In this document: piece after piece, positions 17,848-26,113 of the stretch
Layout: each line of letters starts with the position of its first letter
Numbering within the stretch: the first letter of the stretch is position 1
Assembly: GCF_024622505.1 (NCBI RefSeq)
Contig: NZ_JANKAS010000007.1
Span: 1 to 64,000 of the forward strand
DNA length: 64,000 nt
Source: Irregularibacter muris
GTDB lineage: Bacteria; Bacillota; Clostridia; Eubacteriales; Garciellaceae
Direction of reading: 5' to 3'
Program-made: the position numbers and the translations under genes
The notes under the pieces: model-generated
What the model was told of the DNA's origin: nothing
Databases searched by the model: none
What the model saw: only the letters and a program-made list of their open reading frames with translations

Positions 17848-18765
17848 ATGGTCAATAAAAATGTATTTAAGCATTCTTTACTTGTTTCAAATATTTTTGA
17901 TCCGCTCACCCATGATACTAAAACTTTAGAAAAACTATATGATGATTTATCAAAACCATTAAGATATCAAAGTATTGAAACAAGGTTGATTAGGGACGAG
18001 CATCTAATAAACAAGTTTAAATCCATAAAATCCAAGAACCAATGGAATACAACTTATTGGATAACGGGAGAAATATCTAGAGCCAAATTAAATCCTTCGA
18101 GTATGGATGAAACTTTAAGAGTTAAGGCGGTTAATGAAATAAAGAGAATGATTGATCTGGCTTCTTTGACTAAATGCGATTTTATAGGCATAGCTAGTGG
18201 CCCTTGTGAAGATGAAAATAAAAGATATGATCAAATTGACCAATTTCAAAAAACCATTTTAGAAATTCTTGAGTATATTCAAGAAAAAAGCTATTCAATG
18301 AAGGTAGTATTTGAACCTTTAGACGTATTTGCTCACAAAAAAAATGTATTAGGGAAAACCGATGAGGTCTATGAATTTTTAAATCGTTTTCCAAAGGACA
18401 TAATGAAAGCAAATCAGCTATCAATTTGTTGGGATAGTGCACATTTTGCTTTAAATGAAGAAGAATTTAATTATTCAATTAATAAGATTGCCCCCTATAT
18501 TTCTAGAGTACATTTTGCTGACGCTATATTAGATAAAGACAATGAAGCCTATGGAGATTGGCATAGAAATTTTGACCAAAAAGGTTTTATGAATGAACAT
18601 GTTGCATCTTCTATTTTAAGACAGATTATTAAAACTAAAGTTCATCAAGAGGAAATCTATGTTGCTGTTGAAATTAGAGAACATGATGCAAGTAATGTTT
18701 GGAATTTAGAGGAGTATAGCTATCGTTTTGTGGAATCGGCAATTAGAGGGGCCTACAATAAATAG
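17848..18765 (+). CDS. Sugar-phosphate isomerase/epimerase-like TIM-barrel protein (AP_endonuc_2 family)
   Basis: Xylose-isomerase-like barrel. The usual metal-ligand strand motifs are visible: VVFEPLDVF (Glu), SICWDSAHFAL (Asp/His), RVHFADA (His) and VAVEIRE (Glu). Such proteins isomerise or epimerise sugars, keto acids or inositols; the substrate here is unknown. AGGAGG precedes the ATG. It is the first gene of the sigma-54-driven operon with an aldolase-like gene and a fructose-type PTS, so its substrate is probably the imported phosphorylated compound or its oxidised product. Confidence 0.75.
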   Translation: MVNKNVFKHSLLVSNIFDPLTHDTKTLEKLYDDLSKPLRYQSIETRLIRDEHLINKFKSIKSKNQWNTTYWITGEISRAKLNPSSMDETLRVKAVNEIKRMIDLASLTKCDFIGIASGPCEDENKRYDQIDQFQKTILEILEYIQEKSYSMKVVFEPLDVFAHKKNVLGKTDEVYEFLNRFPKDIMKANQLSICWDSAHFALNEEEFNYSINKIAPYISRVHFADAILDKDNEAYGDWHRNFDQKGFMNEHVASSILRQIIKTKVHQEEIYVAVEIREHDASNVWNLEEYSYRFVESAIRGAYNK

Positions 18766-18844
18766 AGCAAACAATATTTATGAGAAGGAAAGCTTTTTCC
18801 TGTAAATGGAGGAGTTAAAAAAATTTAAAGAAAGAAGGTAAATT

Positions 18845-19459
18845 ATGATCGGTAAAGTAACTGTAATTTTGAGGGGATATAATTATAAGCAAGTGAAAAC
18901 AGTTGCGCAAACATTAATCAACAGTTCGATTAGAAATATTGAAATTACAATGAATACTGAAAATTCATTAGAAATTATTCGTGAAATAAATAAAGAATTT
19001 GGGGAAGAATTATTCATTGGCGCAGGTACAGTCATATCGTATAAGGATTTAGTTGATTCGATACAAGCGGGAGCCAAGTTTGTTTTATCTCCTATTTCCT
19101 TTAATAAGGAAATGATTGACTATTGTAAGCAGCAAAAGGTAATCTCAATACCAGCTGCATTTACTCCAACTGAGATTTACAATCAAATTGAATTAGGTGC
19201 CGATATTATTAAAGTTTTTCCTGCCAATGAATTATCTCATAATTATGCCAGAAAGGTCTGTGAACCATTAGGTTCTTTACCTCTGATGGCTGTAGGAGGA
19301 GTAAATGCATCAAATGTTAAGGAGATTTTATCCTCTGGATATGAATATGTAGGTACTGCAGGAGGGATATTCAAAAAAGAAGATATAAAATCAAAAAATA
19401 TTGATGGATTAAAAAAATCCCTTAAACTATTTGAAGCTCAGATTATTAGCGAAGATTAA
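18845..19459 (+). CDS. KDPG/KHG aldolase-family protein with altered active site
   Basis: A class I aldolase barrel of the Eda family, which normally splits 2-keto-3-deoxy-6-phosphogluconate into pyruvate and glyceraldehyde-3-P. The Schiff-base Lys123 lies in IIKVFPA, the general base Glu33 in NIEITM, and GAGTV is intact. The Arg that follows Glu by four positions in typical enzymes (E-x-T-x-R) is Asn37 here, and the SPG loop reads SPIS. The keto-acid substrate may therefore differ from KDPG. 204 aa. The start ATG follows GAAGG. No dehydratase that would make KDPG is encoded nearby. Confidence 0.8.
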   Translation: MIGKVTVILRGYNYKQVKTVAQTLINSSIRNIEITMNTENSLEIIREINKEFGEELFIGAGTVISYKDLVDSIQAGAKFVLSPISFNKEMIDYCKQQKVISIPAAFTPTEIYNQIELGADIIKVFPANELSHNYARKVCEPLGSLPLMAVGGVNASNVKEILSSGYEYVGTAGGIFKKEDIKSKNIDGLKKSLKLFEAQIISED

Positions 19460-19619
19460 ATTCATTGTTTTTATGGTTATTTATCTCAAGAGGATTTAAA
19501 TCCATATAAATTAGGGTTATAAAATATCCACTAGTCAACGAAGTGGAAACAATAAATAATTGATATCTCAAGCAATGATTACAGTTGGTATATGTTTTTC
19601 AAGGAATGGAGGAATGAAA

Positions 19620-20084
19620 TTGATACAAAAAGAGCTTGTATTTGTTAATGAACCCCTAAATACTCAAAAGGAAGTGATTGAAAAACTTACAGATGAAGTG
19701 TATAAAATGGGTTGGCTTAAAAGCAAAGAAGAATTTATTAAAGCAGTATTAAAAAGAGAGGAGGAATTTTCAACGGCTATAGGTCACAACTTTGCTATAC
19801 CCCATGGGAAATCAAATACAGTTACTCAATCATTTATTGTATATTTAAAAACAGCAAGGAAATTTAAATGGAATGAAAAAGATGATCATGAGGTAGATAC
19901 AATATTCATGATTGGAGTAGCAGAACATGAGAAAAACATCCCACACCTTCGATTTTTATCAAAAATTAGTAAAAATTTAATGAATGAAGATTTTAGAAAA
20001 AGTTTAGATGAATGCAAGAACAGAGATGAAACCTATCAGTTATTAGACCAAATTAATGGTGATATTAGAAAGGAGACAATATGA
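19620..20084 (+). CDS. PTS system fructose-type EIIA component
   Basis: Accepts phosphate from HPr and passes it to the EIIB encoded next. PTS_EIIA_2 domain with the phosphorylated His in FAIPHGKS. The usual N-terminal pattern (LVFVNEPLNTQKEVIEKLTDEVY) confirms the frame. TTG 19620 lies 7 bases after GGAGG (19608-19612) and is preferred; ATG 19614 is only one base from it, although AAGGA at 19602 could serve it. The 3' end overlaps EIIB by 4 bases (ATGA), coupling translation. Confidence 0.9.
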   Translation: MIQKELVFVNEPLNTQKEVIEKLTDEVYKMGWLKSKEEFIKAVLKREEEFSTAIGHNFAIPHGKSNTVTQSFIVYLKTARKFKWNEKDDHEVDTIFMIGVAEHEKNIPHLRFLSKISKNLMNEDFRKSLDECKNRDETYQLLDQINGDIRKETI

Positions 20085-20401
20085 AAATAGTAGGAGTAAC
20101 AGCATGTCCAACAGGAATTGCCCATACTTATATGGCACAAGAATCTCTTGAAAAAGAGTGTGAAAAACGTGGGTTTGAGCATCACTTTGAAACCCAAGGC
20201 AGCATTGGTATTGAAAATGAACTTTCACAAGAAGAAGTAGATGAAGCTGACTTAGTCATCTTGGCAGTAAGCATTTCAATTGAAGAAGAAGAAAGATTTG
20301 AAGATAAGTTGATTTATTATGCAAATGTAAATGATGCTGTATCTAATCCTGAATTAGTCATTGATAAAGCCTTAGATTTTTATAATACAAATAAAAATTA
20401 A
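20081..20401 (+). CDS. PTS system fructose-type EIIB component
   Basis: Cytoplasmic phosphocarrier of about 106 aa. The phosphorylated Cys is in VTACPTGIAHTYMAQ, the hallmark of the fructose EIIB family. It overlaps EIIA and is followed after 14 bp by EIIC, so the three make one permease encoded as separate polypeptides. Confidence 0.93.
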   Translation: MKIVGVTACPTGIAHTYMAQESLEKECEKRGFEHHFETQGSIGIENELSQEEVDEADLVILAVSISIEEEERFEDKLIYYANVNDAVSNPELVIDKALDFYNTNKN

Positions 20402-20415
20402 GAAAGGAAGGATAA

Positions 20416-21498
20416 ATGATGAGCAAACTTAAAAGCGAAGCAAAGAATATTCAAAGGGCTTTGCTAACTGGTGTTTCATATATGATGCCAGTAGTTGTTG
20501 TGGGCGGTATCTTATTAGCTATTTCCTTTGCAACCGGTGAGGCAACTTCAGAAGGATTTGTGGTTACCAATCAATTTATGTTGAACATTAGTGAAATTGG
20601 AAAATCGGCATTAGCAATGATGGTCCCTGTGCTGGGAGGATATATAGCTTACTCAATTGCAGGTCGTCCAGGTTTAACGCCCGGTATAGTTTTGGGGTAT
20701 ATTGCCAATAACACTATTGGTGAAACAGGGGCTAAGACTGGATTTCTAGGTGCATTGTTATTAGGAATTATAGCTGGATATTTTGTAAAATGGATGAAGT
20801 CGTGGAAAGTTCATTCAGCAGTAAGATCCATTATGCCAATTTTAATTATGCCAATACTTTCAACAGGGATTATTGGATTACTGTATATATATATTATTGC
20901 AGTCCCATTAACTTCGCTTACAAATGCATTATTTCAATTTTTAGGTAATCTAAGTGGTACAAATTCTATTTTACTAGCAATTGTTATTGGATGTATGAAT
21001 GCTTTTGATATGGGTGGACCTATTACAAAGACCATAACAATGTTCACTATTGCCTTAATGAGTGAAGGGATTTATGAACCAAACGGCATCTATCGTGTTT
21101 GTCCAGGGGTACCACCAATGGGGATTTTCTTGTCAACCATGTTATTTAGAAATAAATGGACAGATGCAGATCGTACTGCTGCTAAAACAGCTGGGTTAAT
21201 GGGCTTTATGGGAATAACTGAAGGGGCTATTCCATTTGCAGTAGCTGACATTAAACGGGTTTTGCCATCCACAATGATTGGAACGGCTGTAGCAGCTGTA
21301 ATTGCAGCAATTGGAAAGGTTAAATCTCCTGTCCCACATGGAAGTTTTATTACTTTACCAGCTGTAGAAGGCAAAATCTGGTTTGTTGTAGCAATAGTTG
21401 TTGGTACTATTGTTACAGCCGTATTACTTGGATTGTTAAAACCATCAATTGATAAAGCAGACAATACAGCGAACAAGAGCAAGAAACTTATAGTCTAA
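20416..21498 (+). CDS. PTS system fructose-type EIIC permease
   Basis: Multi-pass sugar-translocating subunit. The family motifs MVPVLGGYIAYSIAGRPGLTPG, NAFDMGGPITK and GFMGITEGAIPFAVAD, which line the sugar pathway, are present. 360 aa is the expected size for a lone IIC. ATG 20416 or ATG 20419 can both use AAGGAAGG just upstream. The operon continues into a dehydrogenase after an intercistronic hairpin. The real substrate could be a hexitol or ketose other than fructose. Confidence 0.92.
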   Translation: MMSKLKSEAKNIQRALLTGVSYMMPVVVVGGILLAISFATGEATSEGFVVTNQFMLNISEIGKSALAMMVPVLGGYIAYSIAGRPGLTPGIVLGYIANNTIGETGAKTGFLGALLLGIIAGYFVKWMKSWKVHSAVRSIMPILIMPILSTGIIGLLYIYIIAVPLTSLTNALFQFLGNLSGTNSILLAIVIGCMNAFDMGGPITKTITMFTIALMSEGIYEPNGIYRVCPGVPPMGIFLSTMLFRNKWTDADRTAAKTAGLMGFMGITEGAIPFAVADIKRVLPSTMIGTAVAAVIAAIGKVKSPVPHGSFITLPAVEGKIWFVVAIVVGTIVTAVLLGLLKPSIDKADNTANKSKKLIV

Positions 21499-21500
21499 AT

Positions 21501-21547
21501 TAATTATACAAGCAGTCCATATTTTTAAAGTGGGCTGCTTATAATTA
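21501..21547 (+). other. Intercistronic hairpin between EIIC and dehydrogenase genes
   Basis: TAATTAT (21501-21507) pairs with ATAATTA (21541-21547). Inside it AGCAGTCCA (21511-21519) pairs with TGGGCTGCT (21531-21539) with one wobble. No T-tract follows, so mRNA processing or stabilisation is more likely than termination. Confidence 0.55.
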
Positions 21548-21588
21548 TGTTGTACAGAAAAAAGAAAAAGTTTAAAGGGGGAATTCAT

Positions 21589-22698
21589 ATGGGAAAAAAA
21601 ATAGTGATTATTGGTGCAGGACAAACGGGACGTGGATTTATAGCTCGTCTATTAAAGCAATCTAAACAATCCTTTGATTTTATCGATAGGAATAAAGAAT
21701 TAGTAGATTTATTAAATAAAGAAAAGCAATATAAAGTTTCATTTTATGATTCTACGCAGAAATCAATTGAAATAGATGGTTTTACAGCATTCCATACAGA
21801 GGATAAACAAGCCATAACAGTTTTAAGCGATGCAGATATGGTTTTTACTGCTATTGGGGAACAAAATTTGGATAAACTTATACCCTTAATCAATAAATCA
21901 TTAAGTGTAAGAAAAAAAGTAAATAAAATGATCATTATGACTTGTGAGAATGGGACCTCCCCCAAATTAAGATTATCTAAATTAGAGAATCAAGTTGAAC
22001 TATCAGAATCAATAATTTTTTGCACAACATTAGTAAAAAATAAAGGTTGTTTAGATATCCTATCGGAAAATGTAAATTATCTACCTTATGATTTAGAGCC
22101 GTTGTCAACTCAACTGCATTATCATGGAATGACTCCAGTTAATAATTTTAGGGATTTAATCCAACGTAAGATCTATACCTATAATTGCCTAAGTGCTTCT
22201 ATTGCCTATCCTGGATATTATAAAGGCTATACAAATTATGCGAATGCAGCAAATGATAAAGATATTTTAAAAATAACCGATTCAATTGCAGAAAAATTAA
22301 ATTCAAGTATTTCCCGTGAATTTAATGTAGACTATGATGAACAAGAGCAATTCACACTTATGGCCTTAAAAAAATTTAGAAATGAAAAAATTGTGGATAC
22401 AATTGAGAGAAATGTAGGAGATGTTCAACGTAAGTTAGGAAAAAATGAACGAATGATTAGGCCGATACTCCTTATGAAAAAATATAATTTTTCTACAAAT
22501 TTAATGGAAATAGTTATTGCATGTGCAGTTTATTATGGTGGCAAACAATCGGATAATAAAATGAAGGAGGAAAAGCTAATTTTTGAACATTTAGAACAAC
22601 ACTTACCTATGGAGATGGTTAATAAAATTACTCAATTGTATAAACAGCTGAGTATTGGTGAGCCATTATCAAAAATAATAAGTAGTTTAATTTTCTAA
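21589..22698 (+). CDS. Mannitol-1-phosphate dehydrogenase-like oxidoreductase
   Basis: NAD-dependent polyol-phosphate dehydrogenase of the long-chain mannitol dehydrogenase family. The Rossmann motif VIIGAGQTGRGF starts at residue 5, and the second domain holds the family pattern (KRNEKI/DTIERN-like region near 270). ATG 21589 follows AAGGGGG; an upstream in-frame ATG at 21547 lies in the hairpin and has no site. Only 32% or so similarity would be expected to the second such gene at 51722 by eye, so this may act on a different polyol phosphate. Inferred role: oxidise the phosphorylated polyol imported by the adjacent PTS. Confidence 0.8.
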   Translation: MGKKIVIIGAGQTGRGFIARLLKQSKQSFDFIDRNKELVDLLNKEKQYKVSFYDSTQKSIEIDGFTAFHTEDKQAITVLSDADMVFTAIGEQNLDKLIPLINKSLSVRKKVNKMIIMTCENGTSPKLRLSKLENQVELSESIIFCTTLVKNKGCLDILSENVNYLPYDLEPLSTQLHYHGMTPVNNFRDLIQRKIYTYNCLSASIAYPGYYKGYTNYANAANDKDILKITDSIAEKLNSSISREFNVDYDEQEQFTLMALKKFRNEKIVDTIERNVGDVQRKLGKNERMIRPILLMKKYNFSTNLMEIVIACAVYYGGKQSDNKMKEEKLIFEHLEQHLPMEMVNKITQLYKQLSIGEPLSKIISSLIF

Positions 22699-22807
22699 TC
22701 TTAGATTAACTCTTTCAAATTCGTGTTAATAATTTATGAGGGGATTATAAAAGTAGAATTACCATTAAATTAGTAATCTATAAATTTGTTCTATGAGGAG
22801 AAGATGA

Positions 22808-23539
22808 ATGAAATTATTGATGGATATGCATAATCATACAATGGCCAGTGGTCATGCCTATAGTACGATTCAAGAGATAGCCCTAGAGGCTAGCAAAAAG
22901 GGGTTAACACATATCGCCATTACAGATCATGGACCTAAAACTCCAGGCGGTCCACCGCTATCTTATATAAGGAATTTAAAAGTTATGCCCAAAGAATTAT
23001 ACGGGGTAAAAATTCTAAGGGGTGTGGAGGCCAATATATTAGATCAAGGGGGAAATTTGGATGTACCTGAAAGTATTCTGGAAACCTTAGATATAGTAAT
23101 TGCAGGATTACATGAGGCATGTACTGAACCTTGGAATATGGAGGGGAATACCAGAGCTCTTTTAAATACTATGGAAAATGAACATGTAGACATTATATCT
23201 CATCCTGGCAATCCAATTTTCCCCATTGATAAGAAAAAATTTGTAATGGGTGCGAAAAAAACAAATACCTTAGTGGAAATAAACAATAGTTCTTTTATAA
23301 ATAGTAGAAAAGGCAGTGAAAAAAATTGTTATGAAATAGCCATGTTATGTAAAAAACATAGAGTTCCAATCATCATAAATAGTGATAGTCATATTTCCTT
23401 CGATGTAGGCAAATTTGATGAAGCAATAAAGCTGGTAAAAGATATTGAAATGCAGGAGGATTTGATTATTAATACATGTATAGATGGTTTTGAAAATTAT
23501 CTAGGTGGTAAAAGGTCTACAATTGCCCGACAAATGTAA
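22808..23539 (+). CDS. PHP-domain metal-dependent hydrolase (YcdX-like phosphatase)
   Basis: Cytoplasmic PHP-fold enzyme of the YcdX/HisK-like type. Metal-site motifs are MHNHTMASGH, ITDHG, GVEANI, GLHEAC, ISHPGNP and INSDSH, covering the trinuclear site. Family members are phosphatases or phosphoesterases. ATG 22808 follows GAGGAG. It lies 109 bp after the dehydrogenase and before a strong terminator, so it is the last gene of the module I operon. It could dephosphorylate a dead-end sugar phosphate; this is inference. Confidence 0.85.
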   Translation: MKLLMDMHNHTMASGHAYSTIQEIALEASKKGLTHIAITDHGPKTPGGPPLSYIRNLKVMPKELYGVKILRGVEANILDQGGNLDVPESILETLDIVIAGLHEACTEPWNMEGNTRALLNTMENEHVDIISHPGNPIFPIDKKKFVMGAKKTNTLVEINNSSFINSRKGSEKNCYEIAMLCKKHRVPIIINSDSHISFDVGKFDEAIKLVKDIEMQEDLIINTCIDGFENYLGGKRSTIARQM

Positions 23540-23633
23540 ATCTTGTTAAAAATGCGTTAGAAAAGTGTATGAATAATATTGAGTAGAGTTTCTTTACTTT
23601 CATTACTACTGCTCAGTTCGTTGAAACAGAGCA

Positions 23634-23674
23634 AAAAATAAACTTCTCCTTACCTTGTGGAGAAGTTTATTTTT
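23634..23674 (+). terminator. Terminator ending module I
   Basis: A 16-bp perfect stem (23634-23649 with 23659-23674) has a 9-base loop, an A-run on the left and a T-run on the right. It lies about 95 bp after the PHP gene. Confidence 0.92.
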
Positions 23675-23733
23675 GATTATAATGACGAAACAATTTTTTT
23701 TTCAACATTACTATGGAAGGAAAAAGAAATGAA

Positions 23734-23748
23734 GAGTAAGCGTTTACA
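23734..23748 (+). promoter_or_regulatory. Possible catabolite-response element (cre) for module II
   Basis: The sequence AAGCGTTTACA matches the right two-thirds of the CcpA cre consensus WTGNAANCGNWNNCW. The left end has two mismatches. It lies 55 bp before the first gene of the module II operon. Weak evidence. Confidence 0.3.
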
Positions 23749-23802
23749 TGATACGCTGTATTTAAAATAATCTTATAAGAGTAAAGGAGGTGAACAATAA
23801 CT

Positions 23803-24633
23803 ATGCTGGTATCCTCTAAGGAATTATTTATTATTGCTTTAAGAAAAAAGTTTGCTATTCCTGCTACCAACTTTGTTGATCAAAACACATTACGGGCCTA
23901 TATATCCGTAGCTGAAAGCCGACAGTTACCTCTTATTATAGCCTTTGCTCAAGCCCATGAGGAAGTGATGTCTTTAGAAGAAGCTTCTTTATTTGGAAGA
24001 TATTATGCACAAAAATCTAGTGTGCCTATAGTGCTTCACCTAGATCATGGTCAAAATATAGATTTCATCAAAAGAGCAATTGATCTAGGGTTCTCTTCCG
24101 TAATGATAGATGCTTCCCAGGATTTTTTGGCAGAGAATATAAGAAAGACAAAAGATATTATTGATTATGCTCATGCAAAAGGTGTGGTTGTGGAGGCGGA
24201 GATAGGTCATGTAGGATCAGGAGATAATTACGAAAATCATGAACATAGTGATTCAGTTTACACTTCTCTAGAAGAGGCAAAAATCTTTTATAAGGAAACA
24301 AAAGTAGACTCGCTGGCAATTTCTATTGGCACGGCCCATGGAAATTATGTTGGAACCCCAAAGATTAACTTGGAAAGGCTAAGGGAAATTCGGGATGCCG
24401 TTCCAGTTCCTCTAGTATTACACGGGGGGTCTTCATCGGGAGATAAAAACCTAAACCGATGTGCTTTAAATGGAATTGTAAAAATCAATATTTTTACAGA
24501 TTTAATGAATTCTGCCGTAAAAGATTTGAAGGTTAAAGGACAGGATTATTTTAAAGTTCAAGAACAATTACGCTCAGGAATGAAATCGTGTCTTAATCAT
24601 TACTACAATGTATTTAATACTCAAAGTATTTAA
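23803..24633 (+). CDS. Class II fructose/tagatose-bisphosphate aldolase family protein
   Basis: Zinc-dependent aldolase barrel that cleaves ketose bisphosphates or 1-phosphates to dihydroxyacetone phosphate and an aldehyde. Zinc ligands are seen in VLHLDHG and VEAEIGHVG, with the further His in VLHGGSSSG. NIFTDL closes the phosphate site. An optimal AAAGGAGGTGA site precedes ATG 23803. 276 aa is slightly short for a glycolytic Fba, which suggests a specialised GatY/KbaY-like enzyme. It heads an operon with a triosephosphate isomerase, so its product is probably handled as triose (or tetrose) phosphate. Confidence 0.85.
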   Translation: MLVSSKELFIIALRKKFAIPATNFVDQNTLRAYISVAESRQLPLIIAFAQAHEEVMSLEEASLFGRYYAQKSSVPIVLHLDHGQNIDFIKRAIDLGFSSVMIDASQDFLAENIRKTKDIIDYAHAKGVVVEAEIGHVGSGDNYENHEHSDSVYTSLEEAKIFYKETKVDSLAISIGTAHGNYVGTPKINLERLREIRDAVPVPLVLHGGSSSGDKNLNRCALNGIVKINIFTDLMNSAVKDLKVKGQDYFKVQEQLRSGMKSCLNHYYNVFNTQSI

Positions 24634-24675
24634 TGCTTTAAGAGTGTTTATTAACAGGAAAGGAGGAGAGGAATA

Positions 24676-25371
24676 TTGGCGGATAAAAAAATTGAAGCAC
24701 CCTTTTTTGTGATAAATCCTAAAAATTTCTTGTATGGAGAATCTCTAATGGATCTAGCTCGGTATGCTAATCAACTAGCTAAGGAATATAAGATTGATAT
24801 ATTATTTACGGCTCCCTTAACAGAATTAGCTCTTGTGGTAAAGGAATGCCCCAACCTAATTATCACTGCTCAACATATGGATGCTGTTGAACCTGGAGAC
24901 TCAATGGGGCGGGTTTTGCCAGAATCTTTAAGACAAGTGGGTGTTCAGGCGGTTGTCCTAAATCATAGTGATAATCCCCTATCTTTAGCAATTCTTAGAA
25001 AAACTATTGAGAGGGCAAAAGAAGTAGGACTACAAACCATTGTCTGTGCTGACTCAGTTCAAGAAGGCCAAGGGATAGCAATTTTAGAACCCGATATTCT
25101 CTTAGCAGAGCCAACAGACCTTATTGGAAAGACTCAAATCAGTAATCGAGATTATGTGACCTCGACGATTAAAGAAATCAAAAAAATAAACCCTAAGGTT
25201 TTAGTGGAACAAGGGGCTGGCATTCGCACTGAAAAAGATGTAGAAGAATTACTGGGATTAGGAGCAGATGGTGTTGGGTTGACTAGTGGAATTATTAAAG
25301 CTCATCAACCTAAGGAAATGATGAAAAAGATGGTTTTAGCTGTAGCAGCTTACCAAAAGGAAAGGAAGTAA
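24676..25371 (+). CDS. Triosephosphate isomerase-family protein (short form)
   Basis: TIM of 231 aa, closer in length and motifs to the short archaeal-type enzymes than to the usual 250-aa bacterial ones. Catalytic residues are retained: Lys in INPKNFLYG, His in VVLNHSDNP, Glu in LLAEPTDLIGK, and the phosphate loops QGAGIRTE and GVGLTSG. The TTG start at 24676 follows AGGAGGAGAGG. It may be a dedicated isomerase for triose phosphate or for a tetrulose phosphate, as in erythritol pathways; the choice cannot be made from sequence by eye. Confidence 0.8.
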   Translation: MADKKIEAPFFVINPKNFLYGESLMDLARYANQLAKEYKIDILFTAPLTELALVVKECPNLIITAQHMDAVEPGDSMGRVLPESLRQVGVQAVVLNHSDNPLSLAILRKTIERAKEVGLQTIVCADSVQEGQGIAILEPDILLAEPTDLIGKTQISNRDYVTSTIKEIKKINPKVLVEQGAGIRTEKDVEELLGLGADGVGLTSGIIKAHQPKEMMKKMVLAVAAYQKERK

Positions 25372-25374
25372 TTT

Positions 25375-25887
25375 ATGACTGTTTATTCTGGAAAACTTAC
25401 CCTTACATCCCATGGTAATCGGGTTACTTATCATGAAGTTACAGAACAAGTAAAAGAGCATGTGCATAAAAGTGGAATCAAAGAGGGGATTTGTGTTGTT
25501 GCCTCACCCCATACAACTTGTTCGGTTATTTTTGAAGAACTATCCTATGATACCAACTATTATGGTTATGATTATTTACAGGTAGATTTAAATAACCTAC
25601 TTGAAGGATTAATTCCTCAATGTAAGACAGAGGGGCAGTATTATCATCCAGGACCAAAACATATTAAGGTAGGTTTAGAAGATTTTAAAGGGGAAATTAG
25701 CCCTGATGCTTACACCATGTTAAATACAGATGCCCATTTGAGAAGCACGCTTCTTGGAACCAGTGAAACTTTTGTAATTGAAGAAGGAGAATTAAAAATT
25801 GGTTTAGTAGGTTATATCTATTTTATTGATTGGGATCAACTTCGTAAACGAGAACGTACTTGTCATATCAAAATTATTGGAGAATAA
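25375..25887 (+). CDS. yjbQ: YjbQ/UPF0047 family protein
   Basis: Single-domain protein of about 170 aa. Family motifs are ICVVASPHTTCSVIFEE near residue 45, the His-containing HPGPKH segment, and an ending like CHIKIIGE. Some members show thiamine-phosphate synthase activity, but the physiological role is unclear. It starts 3 bases after the TIM stop with AAGGAAG as ribosome site. Its place between a TIM and a PTS regulator suggests a role in the same sugar pathway. Confidence 0.85.
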   Translation: MTVYSGKLTLTSHGNRVTYHEVTEQVKEHVHKSGIKEGICVVASPHTTCSVIFEELSYDTNYYGYDYLQVDLNNLLEGLIPQCKTEGQYYHPGPKHIKVGLEDFKGEISPDAYTMLNTDAHLRSTLLGTSETFVIEEGELKIGLVGYIYFIDWDQLRKRERTCHIKIIGE

Positions 25888-26113
25888 TGCAGGGTTATAC
25901 TACTCCTCATTTAAGACCGACTAAGTATCTATTAGAAAGATTACACTCTAATAAAAAAACTATAAATTTAACATAAATTATTATTATATATTTTTATACA
26001 ATGAAACAGAATAGGTGATTTTCGTAGGGCTCAATATATTTATTAGCATAATTTATAATAAAGTATTGGAAAATTATGCAAATGCTACTCGATTTAAAGG
26101 GGAGGAGTTATGA

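Noticed and set aside
19583-19599. TTGGTATATGTTTTTC as a further sigma-54 promoter before the module I EIIA
   Set aside because: The -12 GC is replaced by TC and the gene lies within an operon already served by the promoter at 17791.
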